Shown piece after piece: positions 7,574 through 17,081 of a DNA stretch of 64,000 bases (the first letter of the stretch is position 1; each line of letters opens with the position of its first letter). A program made the position numbers and the translations under genes. The stretch covers positions 1 to 64,000 of the forward strand of contig JAFUFJ010000006.1 of the NCBI GenBank assembly GCA_017469955.1, given 5' to 3'. Below the pieces are notes generated by a model that saw nothing but the letters and a program-made list of their open reading frames with translations, did no database searches and had not been told where the DNA came from. Source of the DNA: Prevotella sp. (lineage in GTDB: Bacteria > Bacteroidota > Bacteroidia > Bacteroidales > Bacteroidaceae).

Positions 7574-8560
7574 ATGAAGATCAGAAACATTGACTTTGGC
7601 GACCGTCCAGTCTTCCTTGCGCCGATGGAAGATGTGACGGATATCGGTTTCCGCATGCTGTGTAAACGCTATGGAGCCTCGATGGTTTACACCGAGTTTG
7701 TGAGTGCGGAAGCCCTGGTGCGCGATGTAAAGTCGACCGTCAAGAAGCTGACTATCAGCGACGAGGAGCGTCCTGTAGGCATACAACTCTATGGTCGCGA
7801 CGTACCTCAGATGGTCGAAGCGGCCCAGATTGTGGAGCAGGCCGGTCCTGACGTGATTGACCTCAACTTCGGATGTCCCGTGAAGAAGGTGGCAGGAAAG
7901 GGTGCTGGTGCGGGTATGTTGCGTAACATACCGCTCATGCTCGACATCACTCGTGAGGTGGTGAAGGCCGTAAAGACCCCTGTAACGGTAAAGACGCGGC
8001 TGGGATGGGACTTGGAGCATGTCGTCATCGGCGACCTTGCCGAGCAGCTTCAAGACTGCGGCATCGAGGCTTTGACCATCCATGGCCGCACGCGCAGCCA
8101 GATGTATACCGGAGAAGCCGACTGGGAGCCGATAGGAGCGGTGAGGAAGAATCCGCGCATACGCATCCCAATCATCGGTAATGGCGACATCACGACGGCC
8201 GCAGAGGCCCGGCAAGCGTTCGAGCTCTATGGCGTGGATGCAGTGATGGTGGGCCGGGCAACGTTCGGAAGGCCTTGGATTTTCAAGGAGATGCGCGACC
8301 TGCTCGACGGTGTTTCCTCGCCAAAGCTGCTGACAACAGACGACAAGATTGACATTCTTGAGGAACAGTTGCGCATCAATGTGGAGCGCATCGACGAGTA
8401 TCGGGGCATTCTTCACACCCGTCGCCACTTGGCGTCAAGCCCGATATTCAAGGGCATTCCCGACTTCAGGCAGACCCGAATAGCCATGCTGAGGGCAGAA
8501 ACCGTGGGTGAGCTCACGGCCATTTTCGAGCAGTGCAGGGAGCGGTTGCGGGCCCGTTAG
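7574..8560 (+). CDS. dusB: tRNA-dihydrouridine synthase (DusB-like)
   Basis: 328 residues. FMN-dependent enzyme reducing uridines in tRNA to dihydrouridine. Visible features: N-terminal VFLAPMEDVTDIGFRMLCKRYGA, VGIQLYGRD, catalytic Cys101 in DLNFGCPVKKVAGKGAGAG, TVKTRLGW, IHGRTRSQMYTG, and the FMN-phosphate region IPIIGNGDI...DAVMVGRATFGRPW. Length is typical. It starts 31 nt after dprA and probably ends the operon. No classical terminator follows: a weak GTGGAGGCCC/GGGCCTTCAC hairpin, then the 22-bp array beginning at 8707. Confidence 0.95.
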   Translation: MKIRNIDFGDRPVFLAPMEDVTDIGFRMLCKRYGASMVYTEFVSAEALVRDVKSTVKKLTISDEERPVGIQLYGRDVPQMVEAAQIVEQAGPDVIDLNFGCPVKKVAGKGAGAGMLRNIPLMLDITREVVKAVKTPVTVKTRLGWDLEHVVIGDLAEQLQDCGIEALTIHGRTRSQMYTGEADWEPIGAVRKNPRIRIPIIGNGDITTAAEARQAFELYGVDAVMVGRATFGRPWIFKEMRDLLDGVSSPKLLTTDDKIDILEEQLRINVERIDEYRGILHTRRHLASSPIFKGIPDFRQTRIAMLRAETVGELTAIFEQCRERLRAR

Positions 8561-8706
8561 CGACCTTTTTCCGGAGGCGGGGCATGGCTTCCGTCGCAGG
8601 AAGGGAAGCCTCCGGCATGTCGTGGAGGCCCTTATACAGGGGCCTTCACGCCCGTTGACAGGCAAAATCGAAACACTTCATGGCGGGCACTTTATGCCCG
8701 ATGGTT

Positions 8707-8813
8707 GAGAAAGCTAAGAGTTCAGCCCGAGAAGTCTTAGCTTTCTTCCTGATAACTCTATCATTTCTCGACAATAACCCTATGACTTCTCACCCTGAAC
8801 TCTTAGCTTTCTC
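8707..8813. repeat. 22-bp phased mosaic array (locus 4), five modules with perfect terminal inverted repeats
   Basis: Modules start at 8707, 8729, 8751, 8773 and 8795, exactly 22 bp apart. Module 1 (GAGAAAGCTAAGAGTTCA) and the end of module 5 (TGAACTCTTAGCTTTCTC, 8796-8813) are perfect 18-bp reverse complements. Module 2 pairs with the mirror of module 4 at 14 of 18 positions. The whole 107-bp element is thus a large inverted repeat between the convergent dusB and GH130 genes. The rest of this 382-bp gap holds only weak GC-rich hairpins. Confidence 0.85.
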
Positions 8814-8942
8814 GGCGTGAGGGAGGAAGGCCTGCCAGGAGAACGGGAAGACTTCTTCCGCCTTTTCCTTACGAAAAATGGGAGCAGCGCTAAGGCATGC
8901 TCCCATGAAAAAGGTGTTTTCCGTCCTGGCGGAACGATGGTT

Positions 8943-10058
8943 TCAGGGCTCGTATACGGCCACGCTGACGCGCGAGTCGGCGCATCCATAGTAGAGATAC
9001 CACTTGCCGTTGTGGGGAACGAGGCCTTCGATGAAGACGGTGCCTGCGGGATACTGGCCACTACGCTCAAAGTCGGCTTCGGGAATGAAGAACGGAATGT
9101 CGAGCCGGCCGATGACTTTTGTGGGGTCTTTCTTAGAGAACAGCACCTGTCCGGCACAATAGCTGTTGGCCGTATAGCGCTTGTCGCGGCGTTCGTCGGC
9201 GCGGTTCTTGCCGTTGTACATCAGCAGGATGCCGTGCTTGGTGACGATAGCTGGAGGTCCACACTCAGTGAGATGGCTGTCAAAGAAGCCGTCGCGAGGC
9301 TCGATGACTTTGAGAAAGTCGCCTTTTTCGTCGAGCATCGGGGTCCAGTTGACAAGGTCTTCAGAGGTGGCTACGTTGACAAACTGCTCACCCCAGTACA
9401 TCCAATACTTGTCATTGATCTTGGCAATGACCTGCTTTCCGTTCTTCATCTTGGTGACAATGGAGGCCGATTTGGAGAATTCGTTTTGGAATCGTCCGCC
9501 ATAAGCCTTTCCGAAGGCCAGCCCGTGCTTGGTCCATGTGACGAGGTCGCGCGACGTAGCTACGGCTAATCGGGCCTGCTTGCGGTTCCATTGGGTGTAC
9601 ATCATGACGTAGAGTCCGTCTTCTGTCATGCATACTCGGGGGTCTTCGCAACCGCCGGGACATTCGTTTCCGGCCTGCGAGTCGGTGGCATCAGGGTAGA
9701 GAACGGGTGCCCCGTGGCGCACGAAGTGGAGTCCGTCGTCAGACGAGGCATAGCCAATACGCGAGGTTCGCGAGCCGATGCCGGTGGCAGAGTTGTCCTC
9801 AGCCCGGTAGAGCACAACGACTTTTCCGTTGAGAATGGTAGCTGCGGGGTTGAAAGTGTCGCTTTCTTCCCATTTCATCGGGCGTCCTTGCATGGGACAG
9901 AAGAACTCGAAGTCGGCCGAAGGGGCAATGACAGGATTGATGCCGGCAGGCCGTTGCCAGCCTGTCCAGGCCCATTTGTATTCCTTGCCGGCCAGCGGTT
10001 GGGCCGACGAAGCTAATGCCGTCAGGGCAAAAGCAAGGGTGAAAAGAGTCTTTTTCAT
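8943..10058 (-). CDS. GH130 family beta-mannoside phosphorylase/hydrolase, secreted
   Basis: 371 residues with signal peptide MKKTLFTLAFALTALASSAQ. A five-bladed propeller of GH130 type is indicated by WEESDTFNPAATILNGKVVVLYRAED, IGYASSDDGLHFVRH, the signature GGCEDPRVCMTEDGLYVMMYTQWN and GCADSRVSVAVYEP. GH130 enzymes phosphorolyse or hydrolyse beta-mannosides such as Man-beta-1,4-GlcNAc or beta-1,2-mannan. The signal peptide argues for a periplasmic hydrolase rather than a cytoplasmic phosphorylase. The start at MKKTLF (10058) was chosen because longer versions overlap the upstream GH92. It lies 10 nt after that GH92, as last gene of a three-gene operon. Confidence 0.88.
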   Translation of the reverse strand: MKKTLFTLAFALTALASSAQPLAGKEYKWAWTGWQRPAGINPVIAPSADFEFFCPMQGRPMKWEESDTFNPAATILNGKVVVLYRAEDNSATGIGSRTSRIGYASSDDGLHFVRHGAPVLYPDATDSQAGNECPGGCEDPRVCMTEDGLYVMMYTQWNRKQARLAVATSRDLVTWTKHGLAFGKAYGGRFQNEFSKSASIVTKMKNGKQVIAKINDKYWMYWGEQFVNVATSEDLVNWTPMLDEKGDFLKVIEPRDGFFDSHLTECGPPAIVTKHGILLMYNGKNRADERRDKRYTANSYCAGQVLFSKKDPTKVIGRLDIPFFIPEADFERSGQYPAGTVFIEGLVPHNGKWYLYYGCADSRVSVAVYEP

Positions 10059-10068
10059 ATCGGTTGTT

Positions 10069-12210
10069 TTATTCAAATGAAGGCGGAACAACGCTTGTTC
10101 CCCATTTCTTGTCAGGTTTGGCAGCAGTCTTGAACTGCAGCGTTCCGCCGTTTTGGAGGTCTTCCCATGGCAGCCAAGTGCCGTCAACGGCAGTTCCGTT
10201 GAGCTTGAGGCTCGTGGTGTAGATGTTCTTCTCAGAGCCTCCTTCGATCAAGAGGGTGCGTCCTTTGGGCAGACGGACGGTCACTTTCGAGAAGACAGGG
10301 GTGTTGACAGCGAATCCTGCCACACCTGGTATCTCGGGATAGAGGCCGATACAGGCAAAGACATACCAGGCTCCCATCGAGCCAAGGTCGTCATTGCCGG
10401 GCAGACCGTTGATCTTGTCGGTGTATTGTTCGTTAAGAGTACGGTTGACAACCTGTTGGGTTTTCCACGGCGAACCTGTCCAGTTATATACCCAAGGGAC
10501 ACCCCACGAGGGCTCATTGCCCGATGCAAACCACTCGTCTCCATAGCCGGCGTCAAGACGTTGGAAGTATTCGTCGAGGCGCTTTTCTGCGTTTTCACGT
10601 CCGCCAATGATATCAATCAGCCCCTTGATATTATAAGGCACCATCCAGAAATAGTCCTTATAGGTGGCTTCTCGCCAGTCGTCGCCCTGGTGTTTCCATG
10701 ACCCGTCGGGGTTGCGAGACTGCAGCCAACCGGTTTCAGGGTTAAAGAGATTCTTCCAAGAGCGGGCAAAATGGAAGTATCGCCACGAGGCAAATTCGTC
10801 GCCTACGGCATGAAGCGCGTACTGTCCGATGGCAAAGTCGGCCGACGTGTATTCGAGTTGCATCGAAGCATGCATGTATCCCTTTTCGAGATATTGTTTC
10901 AAATAGGGTCGCGTCTCTTCGTTCTGCGACTTCGAACCGGGCACTTCAGCCCCTTTCTTCATGATTTCGAACAACGGCTTCGGGTCGTAGTTGCGCGCAC
11001 CGAAAGCCCATGCATTGGAGACAAGTATCGATGTGGGATCGCCTTGCATGATGCCGGTTTCGACGTTGGCCAGCACCCATCGCGGGAACGATCCGCCAGA
11101 CTGCAGGGCGAAATCCTGATGGGACAACACGATGTCTGACGCCACATCTGGCTCAAGAATGGAAAGCAATTGTATCTGAGTTCGGTAGGTATCCCAGTTG
11201 CTGAACTGTGAATACTGGGTGGCGTTGGTCTTGTGGATGTTCCAGTCGGCTCCCATGTATTCGCCGTTGACGTCAGAGGAGATGCTGGGATGGATGAAGG
11301 CTCGATAGAGATGTGTGTAGAATTGTTGGGTACGACTCTCGGTGCTCCCCTCTACTTCTATCAGCGAAAGATAGTCATTCCAACGCTGTTCGGCCTTCTG
11401 TCTGACGGCAGAAAAGTCCCAGGAAGGATTCTCTGCCCGGAGGTTTTCCTTGGCATTCTCTACGGAAACATAAGATACTCCGACCTTGTATTGGATGGTA
11501 TGCTGCCGTTTAGTGTCGAAGGTGAAATAGACGCCGGAATACTCTCCTTCGGCAAAAGTGTCGCCCGGATGCAGCACAGTGCGCTTCCAAGTCCCCGATT
11601 CTACGGCCGGAACATCGAATTCGGCAGCAAAATATACTTTGTAAGGAGTGCGGATTCCACAGAAGTATCCTCCGTCAGCATACCCTTCACAAGTGCTCGG
11701 TGAGGTGATGACAACGGCTGCTTCTGTAATATGTGTGGCAGCTATGCCAGCTCCGATGATGACAGTTCCGAAGTCCTCGTCGCTGGGATATTCATAGGAA
11801 GCCATGCCTGTGCGTGGCGTAACAGTGAGGCGGGCTTGGATGTCGTCTTGCACTTTTGCCTCATAATAGCCGGCATGGCCATGCTCGTCAGAGACATTGA
11901 TGCGTGCGTTACGTATCTTGTCAGGAGATACTTTCAACTTCCCCTTGACAGGAAACGTAGGGAAGTTGCCCATGTGCTCGCAGCCTCCGCCGCTGTTTTG
12001 GTTAATAACGAAGCCTGCCTGTTTGCAGAAATAAGACGGTGTAAACTGAACCATGCCGTGCGGATAGGTGGCTCCGGGATAGAGATATCCTGATGTAAGT
12101 CCAGCTCCCTTGGTACCAATCAGGGTATTGACTTTCTCAGAATAGTTGGTCTGCGCAAAGCTGATAAAGCAAACTCCGGCAGCAATGACTGAAAGAACTG
12201 TTTTCTTCAT
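10069..12210 (-). CDS. GH92 alpha-mannosidase (first paralogue)
   Basis: 713 residues with signal peptide ending near SFAQ. GH92 enzymes are calcium-dependent exo-alpha-mannosidases acting on N-glycans and yeast mannan. Signatures: VNTLIGTKG, GATYPHGMVQFTP, CEHMGNFPTFPVKG, FSNWDTYRTQ, WLQSRNPDGSW, GLPGNDDLGSMGAWYVFACIGLYP and a C-terminal beta domain. It sits 40 nt downstream of a second, longer GH92 and 10 nt upstream of GH130, so the three are probably one transcript. The bond specificity (alpha-1,2, 1,3, 1,4 or 1,6) cannot be read from sequence. Confidence 0.92.
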   Translation of the reverse strand: MKKTVLSVIAAGVCFISFAQTNYSEKVNTLIGTKGAGLTSGYLYPGATYPHGMVQFTPSYFCKQAGFVINQNSGGGCEHMGNFPTFPVKGKLKVSPDKIRNARINVSDEHGHAGYYEAKVQDDIQARLTVTPRTGMASYEYPSDEDFGTVIIGAGIAATHITEAAVVITSPSTCEGYADGGYFCGIRTPYKVYFAAEFDVPAVESGTWKRTVLHPGDTFAEGEYSGVYFTFDTKRQHTIQYKVGVSYVSVENAKENLRAENPSWDFSAVRQKAEQRWNDYLSLIEVEGSTESRTQQFYTHLYRAFIHPSISSDVNGEYMGADWNIHKTNATQYSQFSNWDTYRTQIQLLSILEPDVASDIVLSHQDFALQSGGSFPRWVLANVETGIMQGDPTSILVSNAWAFGARNYDPKPLFEIMKKGAEVPGSKSQNEETRPYLKQYLEKGYMHASMQLEYTSADFAIGQYALHAVGDEFASWRYFHFARSWKNLFNPETGWLQSRNPDGSWKHQGDDWREATYKDYFWMVPYNIKGLIDIIGGRENAEKRLDEYFQRLDAGYGDEWFASGNEPSWGVPWVYNWTGSPWKTQQVVNRTLNEQYTDKINGLPGNDDLGSMGAWYVFACIGLYPEIPGVAGFAVNTPVFSKVTVRLPKGRTLLIEGGSEKNIYTTSLKLNGTAVDGTWLPWEDLQNGGTLQFKTAAKPDKKWGTSVVPPSFE

Positions 12211-12250
12211 AGATATGGTAAATTAATAGCGTATGGCATAGAATAATGCC

Positions 12251-14539
12251 TTATTTCTCAGGTTTCGACATGGAGAACGGGACGGCAGCCTTCGATGTGT
12301 TGCGCTTGGTATTGGGTTGGTTGCCCATTTGGAAAGAAAGGGAGCCTCCATTGGTGATGTCTTCGTAGGTGATGAAGTTCTTTTCGAGTGGTTGTCCGTT
12401 GAGGGTTCCGCTCTGAATGTATACGTTTTCCTTGTTGTTGTCGCGGGCTTCAATGACAAATTTGTTACCGTTCTCGAGCGTGATGGTTGCCTTTTGGAAG
12501 ATAGGAGAGCCGATGACGTATTCATTTGTGCCGGGTGTAACAGCATAAATGCCCAGTGCCGACAGCACATACCATGATGACATGCCTCCTTGATCTTCGT
12601 CTCCAGGGAAACCATCGGGCGTGGAATTGTAGAGACGTTCCATGATTTGTCGTACCCAATACTGCGTCTTCCATGGTTGACCGGCATAATTATAGAGGTA
12701 AGGCATATGCTGGATGGGCTGGTTACCATGGGCATATTGTCCCATATTTGCAATTTCCATCTCGACCATCTCATGAATTTTTCCGCCATACCAGCCCGGT
12801 TTTACCACTGGAGGCTGCGAGAACACCGAGTCCATTTTTGCAATAAACGCTTCGTCGGAGCCAAAAAGATTGATAAGTCCCTGCACATCATGGAAGACAG
12901 ACCATATGTAATGCCATGCGTTTCCTTCCGTATATGGGCCACCCCACACTAAAGGATCGAAGGGTTCATAGAACTTTCCATCCTCTCCACGTCCACGGAA
13001 GAAGCCCGTTTTGGGATCCCATAAGTTGCGGTAGTTATAGAGATGGCGCAGGAAAATCTCCTCATAGAACTTGTTACCGCTTTGCCGTGCGATGTTGTAG
13101 GCGCACCAGTCGTCATAAGCATACTCAAGAGTCTGCGACACACAGCCGTGTGAAAGCGGGAAGGGAACATAGCCCAATGTGAAATATTCGTGCCAACACT
13201 GCCTGCCATTGGCCCCGCCAAAGGGTCCTTTGTTGAAGGCTTCGTGGGCATATCCCTTCAGGATGCTGTCGGCAGGTACGGTGCGGATGCCCTTTGTATA
13301 GGCGTCAGCAAAGAGAGAAATGCTGTGATTGCCCAGCATACCTCCCGTTTCTCCCGGGCATGACCATGAGGGGAACCATCCGAGTTCTTTTGATTGTACG
13401 TTCATCATGGCCTGCATATATCGTCCTTGCTGGGTAGGGTGAAGGATGTTTGTCAGGGGGAATTGGCTTCTGAAGGTATCCCAGAATCCGTTGTCGGTAT
13501 ACATATAGCCGTCGTGAATCTTGCCGTCATAGGGGCTATAATAATAAGGTGTTCCGTCAGCTTTGCGCTCATAGAACTTGCGCGAGAAGAGGTTTGCGCG
13601 GAACAGGCATGAGTAGAATGTGCGTATTTGCTCGTCAGTGCCTCCGTCAACTTGTATGCGGTTGAGCAAGTCGTTCCAGGTTTTTTGTCCGCGAGCCTTT
13701 GTTTGCTCCAGATTTTTGTCATTGCCAAGTTCGCGTTCGAGGTTGAGTTCAGCCTGTTCATAGCTGATATACGACGAGGCAGCTTTGGCCTGTACGCGCG
13801 TTCCTGGTTTGAATTTCAGGTATGCTCCGTAGCCTTTTCCGCTGCCTTCGGTATCTTTTCCGAAGGTGTTGTTTTTCTGGTTTTCCCATGTTCCGTAGTC
13901 TTCGAAAGCTTTGTCAAACTTGATGACGAAGTAGCAGCGGAAGTTTTCCGAGTGATTGACGAAGCGATGATTATTCACCCATCCGCGTACTTCGCGCTTT
14001 TCGGGGTCGATTTTTATCTCGCTTTGTCCGTTATAGCCGTCGATGACGAGCCATGCATCCTCTTTCTTCGGATAGGAGAAGCGGAAATGTACGCCACGTG
14101 TCGTGGTCGAGAATTCCGTTTTGATGCCGTTGTCGAAGGTCACAGTATAGTAATGTGGCCGTCCAGTCTCATTGTCATGGCTGAACTTTGCTGCGCGTTT
14201 ATTGGGGTCAACAACCAGTTGTCCCACCTCTGGGAAGAAGGTATAGACGGCATAGTCGCTCACCCATGGCGAGCATTGATGGCTTTGTCCGAATCCTCTG
14301 ATGGCGTCAGCTTCATAGAGATACTTGAATCCTTCCCCGTTAGGTCCGGTTTGCGGAGTCCATTCGTGCACGGCATAGGGCATGGCCGTGGCAGGGAACG
14401 TATTGCCATGGCTCAGTCCAAAGTTAGAATGTGTGCCTTGTAAGGTGTTGACATACTGTGTCAGTTCGCGTTGTTTCTGTGCCCAAACGCTGGTAAAGAC
14501 CACCAGGAGGATGGCTACCCATGAGATTTTTTTCTTCAT
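12251..14539 (-). CDS. GH92 alpha-mannosidase (second paralogue)
   Basis: 762 residues, signal peptide MKKKISWVAILLVVFTSVWAQ. Domains: N-terminal beta-sandwich (VNTLQGTHSNFGLSHGNTFPATAMPYAVHEWTPQTG) and an (alpha/alpha)6 barrel with DNGFWDTFRSQFPL, WGGPYTEGNAWHYIWSVFHDVQGL and the GH92 hallmark GFPGDEDQGGMSSWYVLSALGIYAVTPG. It is clearly a different subfamily from its downstream neighbour, so the pair may attack different linkages of one glycan. It is first gene of the operon GH92-GH92-GH130. The 344-bp gap upstream to the divergent esterase is AT-rich, and I could not identify a convincing -7 box there. Confidence 0.92.
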   Translation of the reverse strand: MKKKISWVAILLVVFTSVWAQKQRELTQYVNTLQGTHSNFGLSHGNTFPATAMPYAVHEWTPQTGPNGEGFKYLYEADAIRGFGQSHQCSPWVSDYAVYTFFPEVGQLVVDPNKRAAKFSHDNETGRPHYYTVTFDNGIKTEFSTTTRGVHFRFSYPKKEDAWLVIDGYNGQSEIKIDPEKREVRGWVNNHRFVNHSENFRCYFVIKFDKAFEDYGTWENQKNNTFGKDTEGSGKGYGAYLKFKPGTRVQAKAASSYISYEQAELNLERELGNDKNLEQTKARGQKTWNDLLNRIQVDGGTDEQIRTFYSCLFRANLFSRKFYERKADGTPYYYSPYDGKIHDGYMYTDNGFWDTFRSQFPLTNILHPTQQGRYMQAMMNVQSKELGWFPSWSCPGETGGMLGNHSISLFADAYTKGIRTVPADSILKGYAHEAFNKGPFGGANGRQCWHEYFTLGYVPFPLSHGCVSQTLEYAYDDWCAYNIARQSGNKFYEEIFLRHLYNYRNLWDPKTGFFRGRGEDGKFYEPFDPLVWGGPYTEGNAWHYIWSVFHDVQGLINLFGSDEAFIAKMDSVFSQPPVVKPGWYGGKIHEMVEMEIANMGQYAHGNQPIQHMPYLYNYAGQPWKTQYWVRQIMERLYNSTPDGFPGDEDQGGMSSWYVLSALGIYAVTPGTNEYVIGSPIFQKATITLENGNKFVIEARDNNKENVYIQSGTLNGQPLEKNFITYEDITNGGSLSFQMGNQPNTKRNTSKAAVPFSMSKPEK

Positions 14540-14883
14540 ATTGTTCTGGTTTTTGTTGTTTCTATTTTTATAATATGACGTTCCAAATCCCTTGATACAC
14601 TAAAACGGCGCGTGGCAAAAAGGCTTAGTTAGCTGCTTTTAAGAAAAATTTAGTACTCAGGCGCGTTTCCCTTCCGTATGGCTTTTGGCTGCTTCCACCG
14701 TGCTGAAGGGTACAGATGAAGCAGGCACTCCTGCCTTGTCGTGCCGGGAGAAACATTAAAAAAACAAAAAGTACTCTTGGATTTTGGGTTTTGAACCGTC
14801 TTTTTTCAAGAAGCACGCCATCCCTGTGTGGGCAGGAAGCGCATGGCTTATGTCAGAGTAACATTTAAAATCACGATACCACA

Positions 14884-16968
14884 ATGAAAAAGAAAATGCT
14901 ATTTTTGATGCTGATGATTGCCTCGGCAGTGCAGGCGCAGATTCAGCTTCAGCCCATGTTTTCAGACAACATGGTGCTGCAACAACAGACGAAGGCGCCC
15001 ATTTGGGGCAAGGTTGCCAAGGAAGGAAAGCCTGTAACAGTGACAACCTCCTGGAACAAACGTTCCTATCAGATCGTTTCACAGGCCGGCGGACGATGGA
15101 AAGTGGAAGTGGAGACCCCGAAAGCCGGCGGTCCTTACGAGATTACCATCAGCACTCCTGCCGGCGAAGCGCCCGCAGCAAGCGGACAACTTCAGGCCCT
15201 TGACAAGAAGATTCTCCACAATGTCCTCATAGGAGAGGTATGGCTTTGCACGGGACAGTCCAACATGGAGATGCCCTTAGCTGGCTGGGGAAAGATTGAT
15301 GACTATGAAAAGGAGATAGCCAATGCCGACAACTATCCTGACATTCGCATCATCAACATGAAGAAAGTCATCAGCCCCGTTCCGCGTGAAGACATCGCTG
15401 CCATGAATGAAGGCTGGGAAGTGTGCTCGTCAAAGACCATCCCCGAGTTCTCCGCGGCAGGCTATTTCTTCGGAGTGAACTTGCAGAAGACGCTGAAAGT
15501 GCCCGTCGGTCTGATTGCAACCAACTGGGGAGGTACGCTGGCTGAGTCATGGACGAGCGAAGAATCGCTGATGAAGATGCCCTATTTCCGTGATGCTATT
15601 GCCAAGGTGAAGCAGATGCCTGCCGACCTCGATGCGCAGCGTGCTCAGTATGAAAAGGAAGACAAGGCCTACTGGCAGACCCTGAAAGAGAGCGAGAAGG
15701 GTGTGGAGTCAGGCCGTTATCTGTGGGCCGATCCTGAGCTGAACGACCAGACTTGGGGCTTGCTTCCGCAGCCGGGAAAGGTAGAAGAGACGGGCCTTTC
15801 GGGCTTCGACGGTGTCGTTTGGATCAGAAAGACCATAGACATTCCCGCCACATGGGCCGGTCAGGATCTGACACTTAGCCTTGGAGCCATCGACGACGAA
15901 GACGTCACTTTCTTCAATGGTGTTGAGGTTGGTCATACGGAAAGCTGGTTTGCGCCACGCACCTATACCATCCCTGCCGAGCTGGTCAGGCAGGGAAAAG
16001 CCACTATTGCCATACGAATCATGGACACAGGAGCCGACGGTGGTCTCACAGGAGGCGCCGACCAGCTGTTCATCAGCCTGTCGAAAGACAAGGACAATGC
16101 CGGTGCAAAGCGGAGTCTTGCCGGCGACTGGAAGTACAGAGTGGCGCTCGACATGCGCGACTTTCCGCCCCGTCCTGTCAATATGGCGGGCAATCCAAAC
16201 GTCCCGACCGTGCTCTATAACTCCATGCTCAACCCCCTTGTCGGCTATGCTTTGAAAGGAGCCATCTGGTATCAGGGCGAGTCTAACGTCGACAGGGCTT
16301 TCCAATATCGCGAGCTTCTGCCAGTGATGATCAACGACTGGCGCACGAAATGGGGCCTGAACCTTGACTTCTATATCGTGCAGCTGGCAAATTTCATGCG
16401 CAAAGAGACCGTGCCCGAAGAGTCTACATGGGCAGAGTTGCGCGAGGCTCAGATGCTGACAGCCCAGCATCTCGACCACACTGGCATCGCTTGTGCGATA
16501 GACATCGGCATGGACAACGACATCCATCCGAAGAACAAACAGGAGGTAGGCCGGCGTCTTGCCTTGGCTGCTCTGGCCCAGACCTACGGCAAGAAGGTGG
16601 CCTATTCGGGTCCGGTATGTCGCGGATACAAGGTGGAAGAAGGCAAGATACGCCTCTCTTTCGACCATGTAGGGAAGGGATTCCGCCTGGAGAGCAAGGC
16701 CGACAACTCCTATCAGGGGCGTGCCTTGGAGTTTGACGGATACTTCAACATCGCCGGTCCCGACAGGAAGTTCTACAGCGCCAAGGCCCGTGTTGAGGGT
16801 CAGACCATCGTTGTGTGGGCCGACGAGGTGAGCTTCCCCGTGGCCGTCAGATACGGTTGGGCCAACAATCCGAAGTCGGTCGTCTACAATTCGGACGACC
16901 TTCCCATGTTCCCATTCCGCACTGATGACTGGCCAGGCATCACATTGCACACGGGAGAAGCCCGGTAA
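14884..16968 (+). CDS. Sialate O-acetylesterase-like SGNH protein (SASA family)
   Basis: 694 residues, signal peptide ending AVQA. The N-terminal beta domain (LQPMFSDNMVLQQ) is followed by an SGNH catalytic domain: Ser126 in CTGQSNMEMPL, the VGLIATNWGGTLAESW block, GAIWYQGESNVDRAFQYRELLPVMINDWR, and the Asp546/His548 pair in DNDIHPKNKQEVGRRLA. A galactose-binding-like insert (residues ~270-430) interrupts the esterase fold, as in other Bacteroidota SASA proteins. Such enzymes remove O-acetyl groups from sialic acids or acetylated glycans, often before glycosidases act. It diverges from the GH92/GH130 operon. A strong terminator follows. Confidence 0.9.
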   Translation: MKKKMLFLMLMIASAVQAQIQLQPMFSDNMVLQQQTKAPIWGKVAKEGKPVTVTTSWNKRSYQIVSQAGGRWKVEVETPKAGGPYEITISTPAGEAPAASGQLQALDKKILHNVLIGEVWLCTGQSNMEMPLAGWGKIDDYEKEIANADNYPDIRIINMKKVISPVPREDIAAMNEGWEVCSSKTIPEFSAAGYFFGVNLQKTLKVPVGLIATNWGGTLAESWTSEESLMKMPYFRDAIAKVKQMPADLDAQRAQYEKEDKAYWQTLKESEKGVESGRYLWADPELNDQTWGLLPQPGKVEETGLSGFDGVVWIRKTIDIPATWAGQDLTLSLGAIDDEDVTFFNGVEVGHTESWFAPRTYTIPAELVRQGKATIAIRIMDTGADGGLTGGADQLFISLSKDKDNAGAKRSLAGDWKYRVALDMRDFPPRPVNMAGNPNVPTVLYNSMLNPLVGYALKGAIWYQGESNVDRAFQYRELLPVMINDWRTKWGLNLDFYIVQLANFMRKETVPEESTWAELREAQMLTAQHLDHTGIACAIDIGMDNDIHPKNKQEVGRRLALAALAQTYGKKVAYSGPVCRGYKVEEGKIRLSFDHVGKGFRLESKADNSYQGRALEFDGYFNIAGPDRKFYSAKARVEGQTIVVWADEVSFPVAVRYGWANNPKSVVYNSDDLPMFPFRTDDWPGITLHTGEAR

Positions 16969-17004
16969 GTCCACTGAAACTCAAAGCAATAGAACTGTAA
17001 ATGC

Positions 17005-17042
17005 AAAGGACGGACGCAGGGAAAGGCGTCCGTCCTTTTGTG
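17005..17042 (+). terminator. Rho-independent terminator after the SASA esterase
   Basis: Perfect 13-bp stem AAAGGACGGACGC (17005-17017) / GCGTCCGTCCTTT (17026-17038) with an 8-nt loop and TTTTGTG tail. It is 37 nt after the stop codon. Confidence 0.93.
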
Positions 17043-17062
17043 TAGGGCTGCGGGCGGTGCCC

Positions 17063-17081
17063 GAGAAAGCTTAGCTTTCTC
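17063..17081. repeat. Single 22-bp-type module (locus 5)
   Basis: GAGAAAGCTTAGCTTTCTC, a near-perfect 19-bp palindrome of the GAGAA/TTCTC family. The following 22 bp (GACATCCGTAGGTCGTC) keep GAC/GTC inverted arms but not the sequence. It sits just after the SASA terminator. Confidence 0.6.

Noticed and set aside
7502-8428. A 308-codon minus-strand open frame over dusB
   Set aside because: dusB on the plus strand has all family motifs; the opposite frame does not resemble anything.
14540-14883. Regulatory RNA or riboswitch between the divergent GH92 and SASA genes
   Set aside because: The 344-bp gap is AT-rich with runs of A, but I found no convincing hairpin, repeat or promoter box.
15709-16974. 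A 421-codon minus-strand open frame over the SASA esterase
   Set aside because: Antisense to a gene with conserved catalytic motifs; no promoter and no family resemblance.
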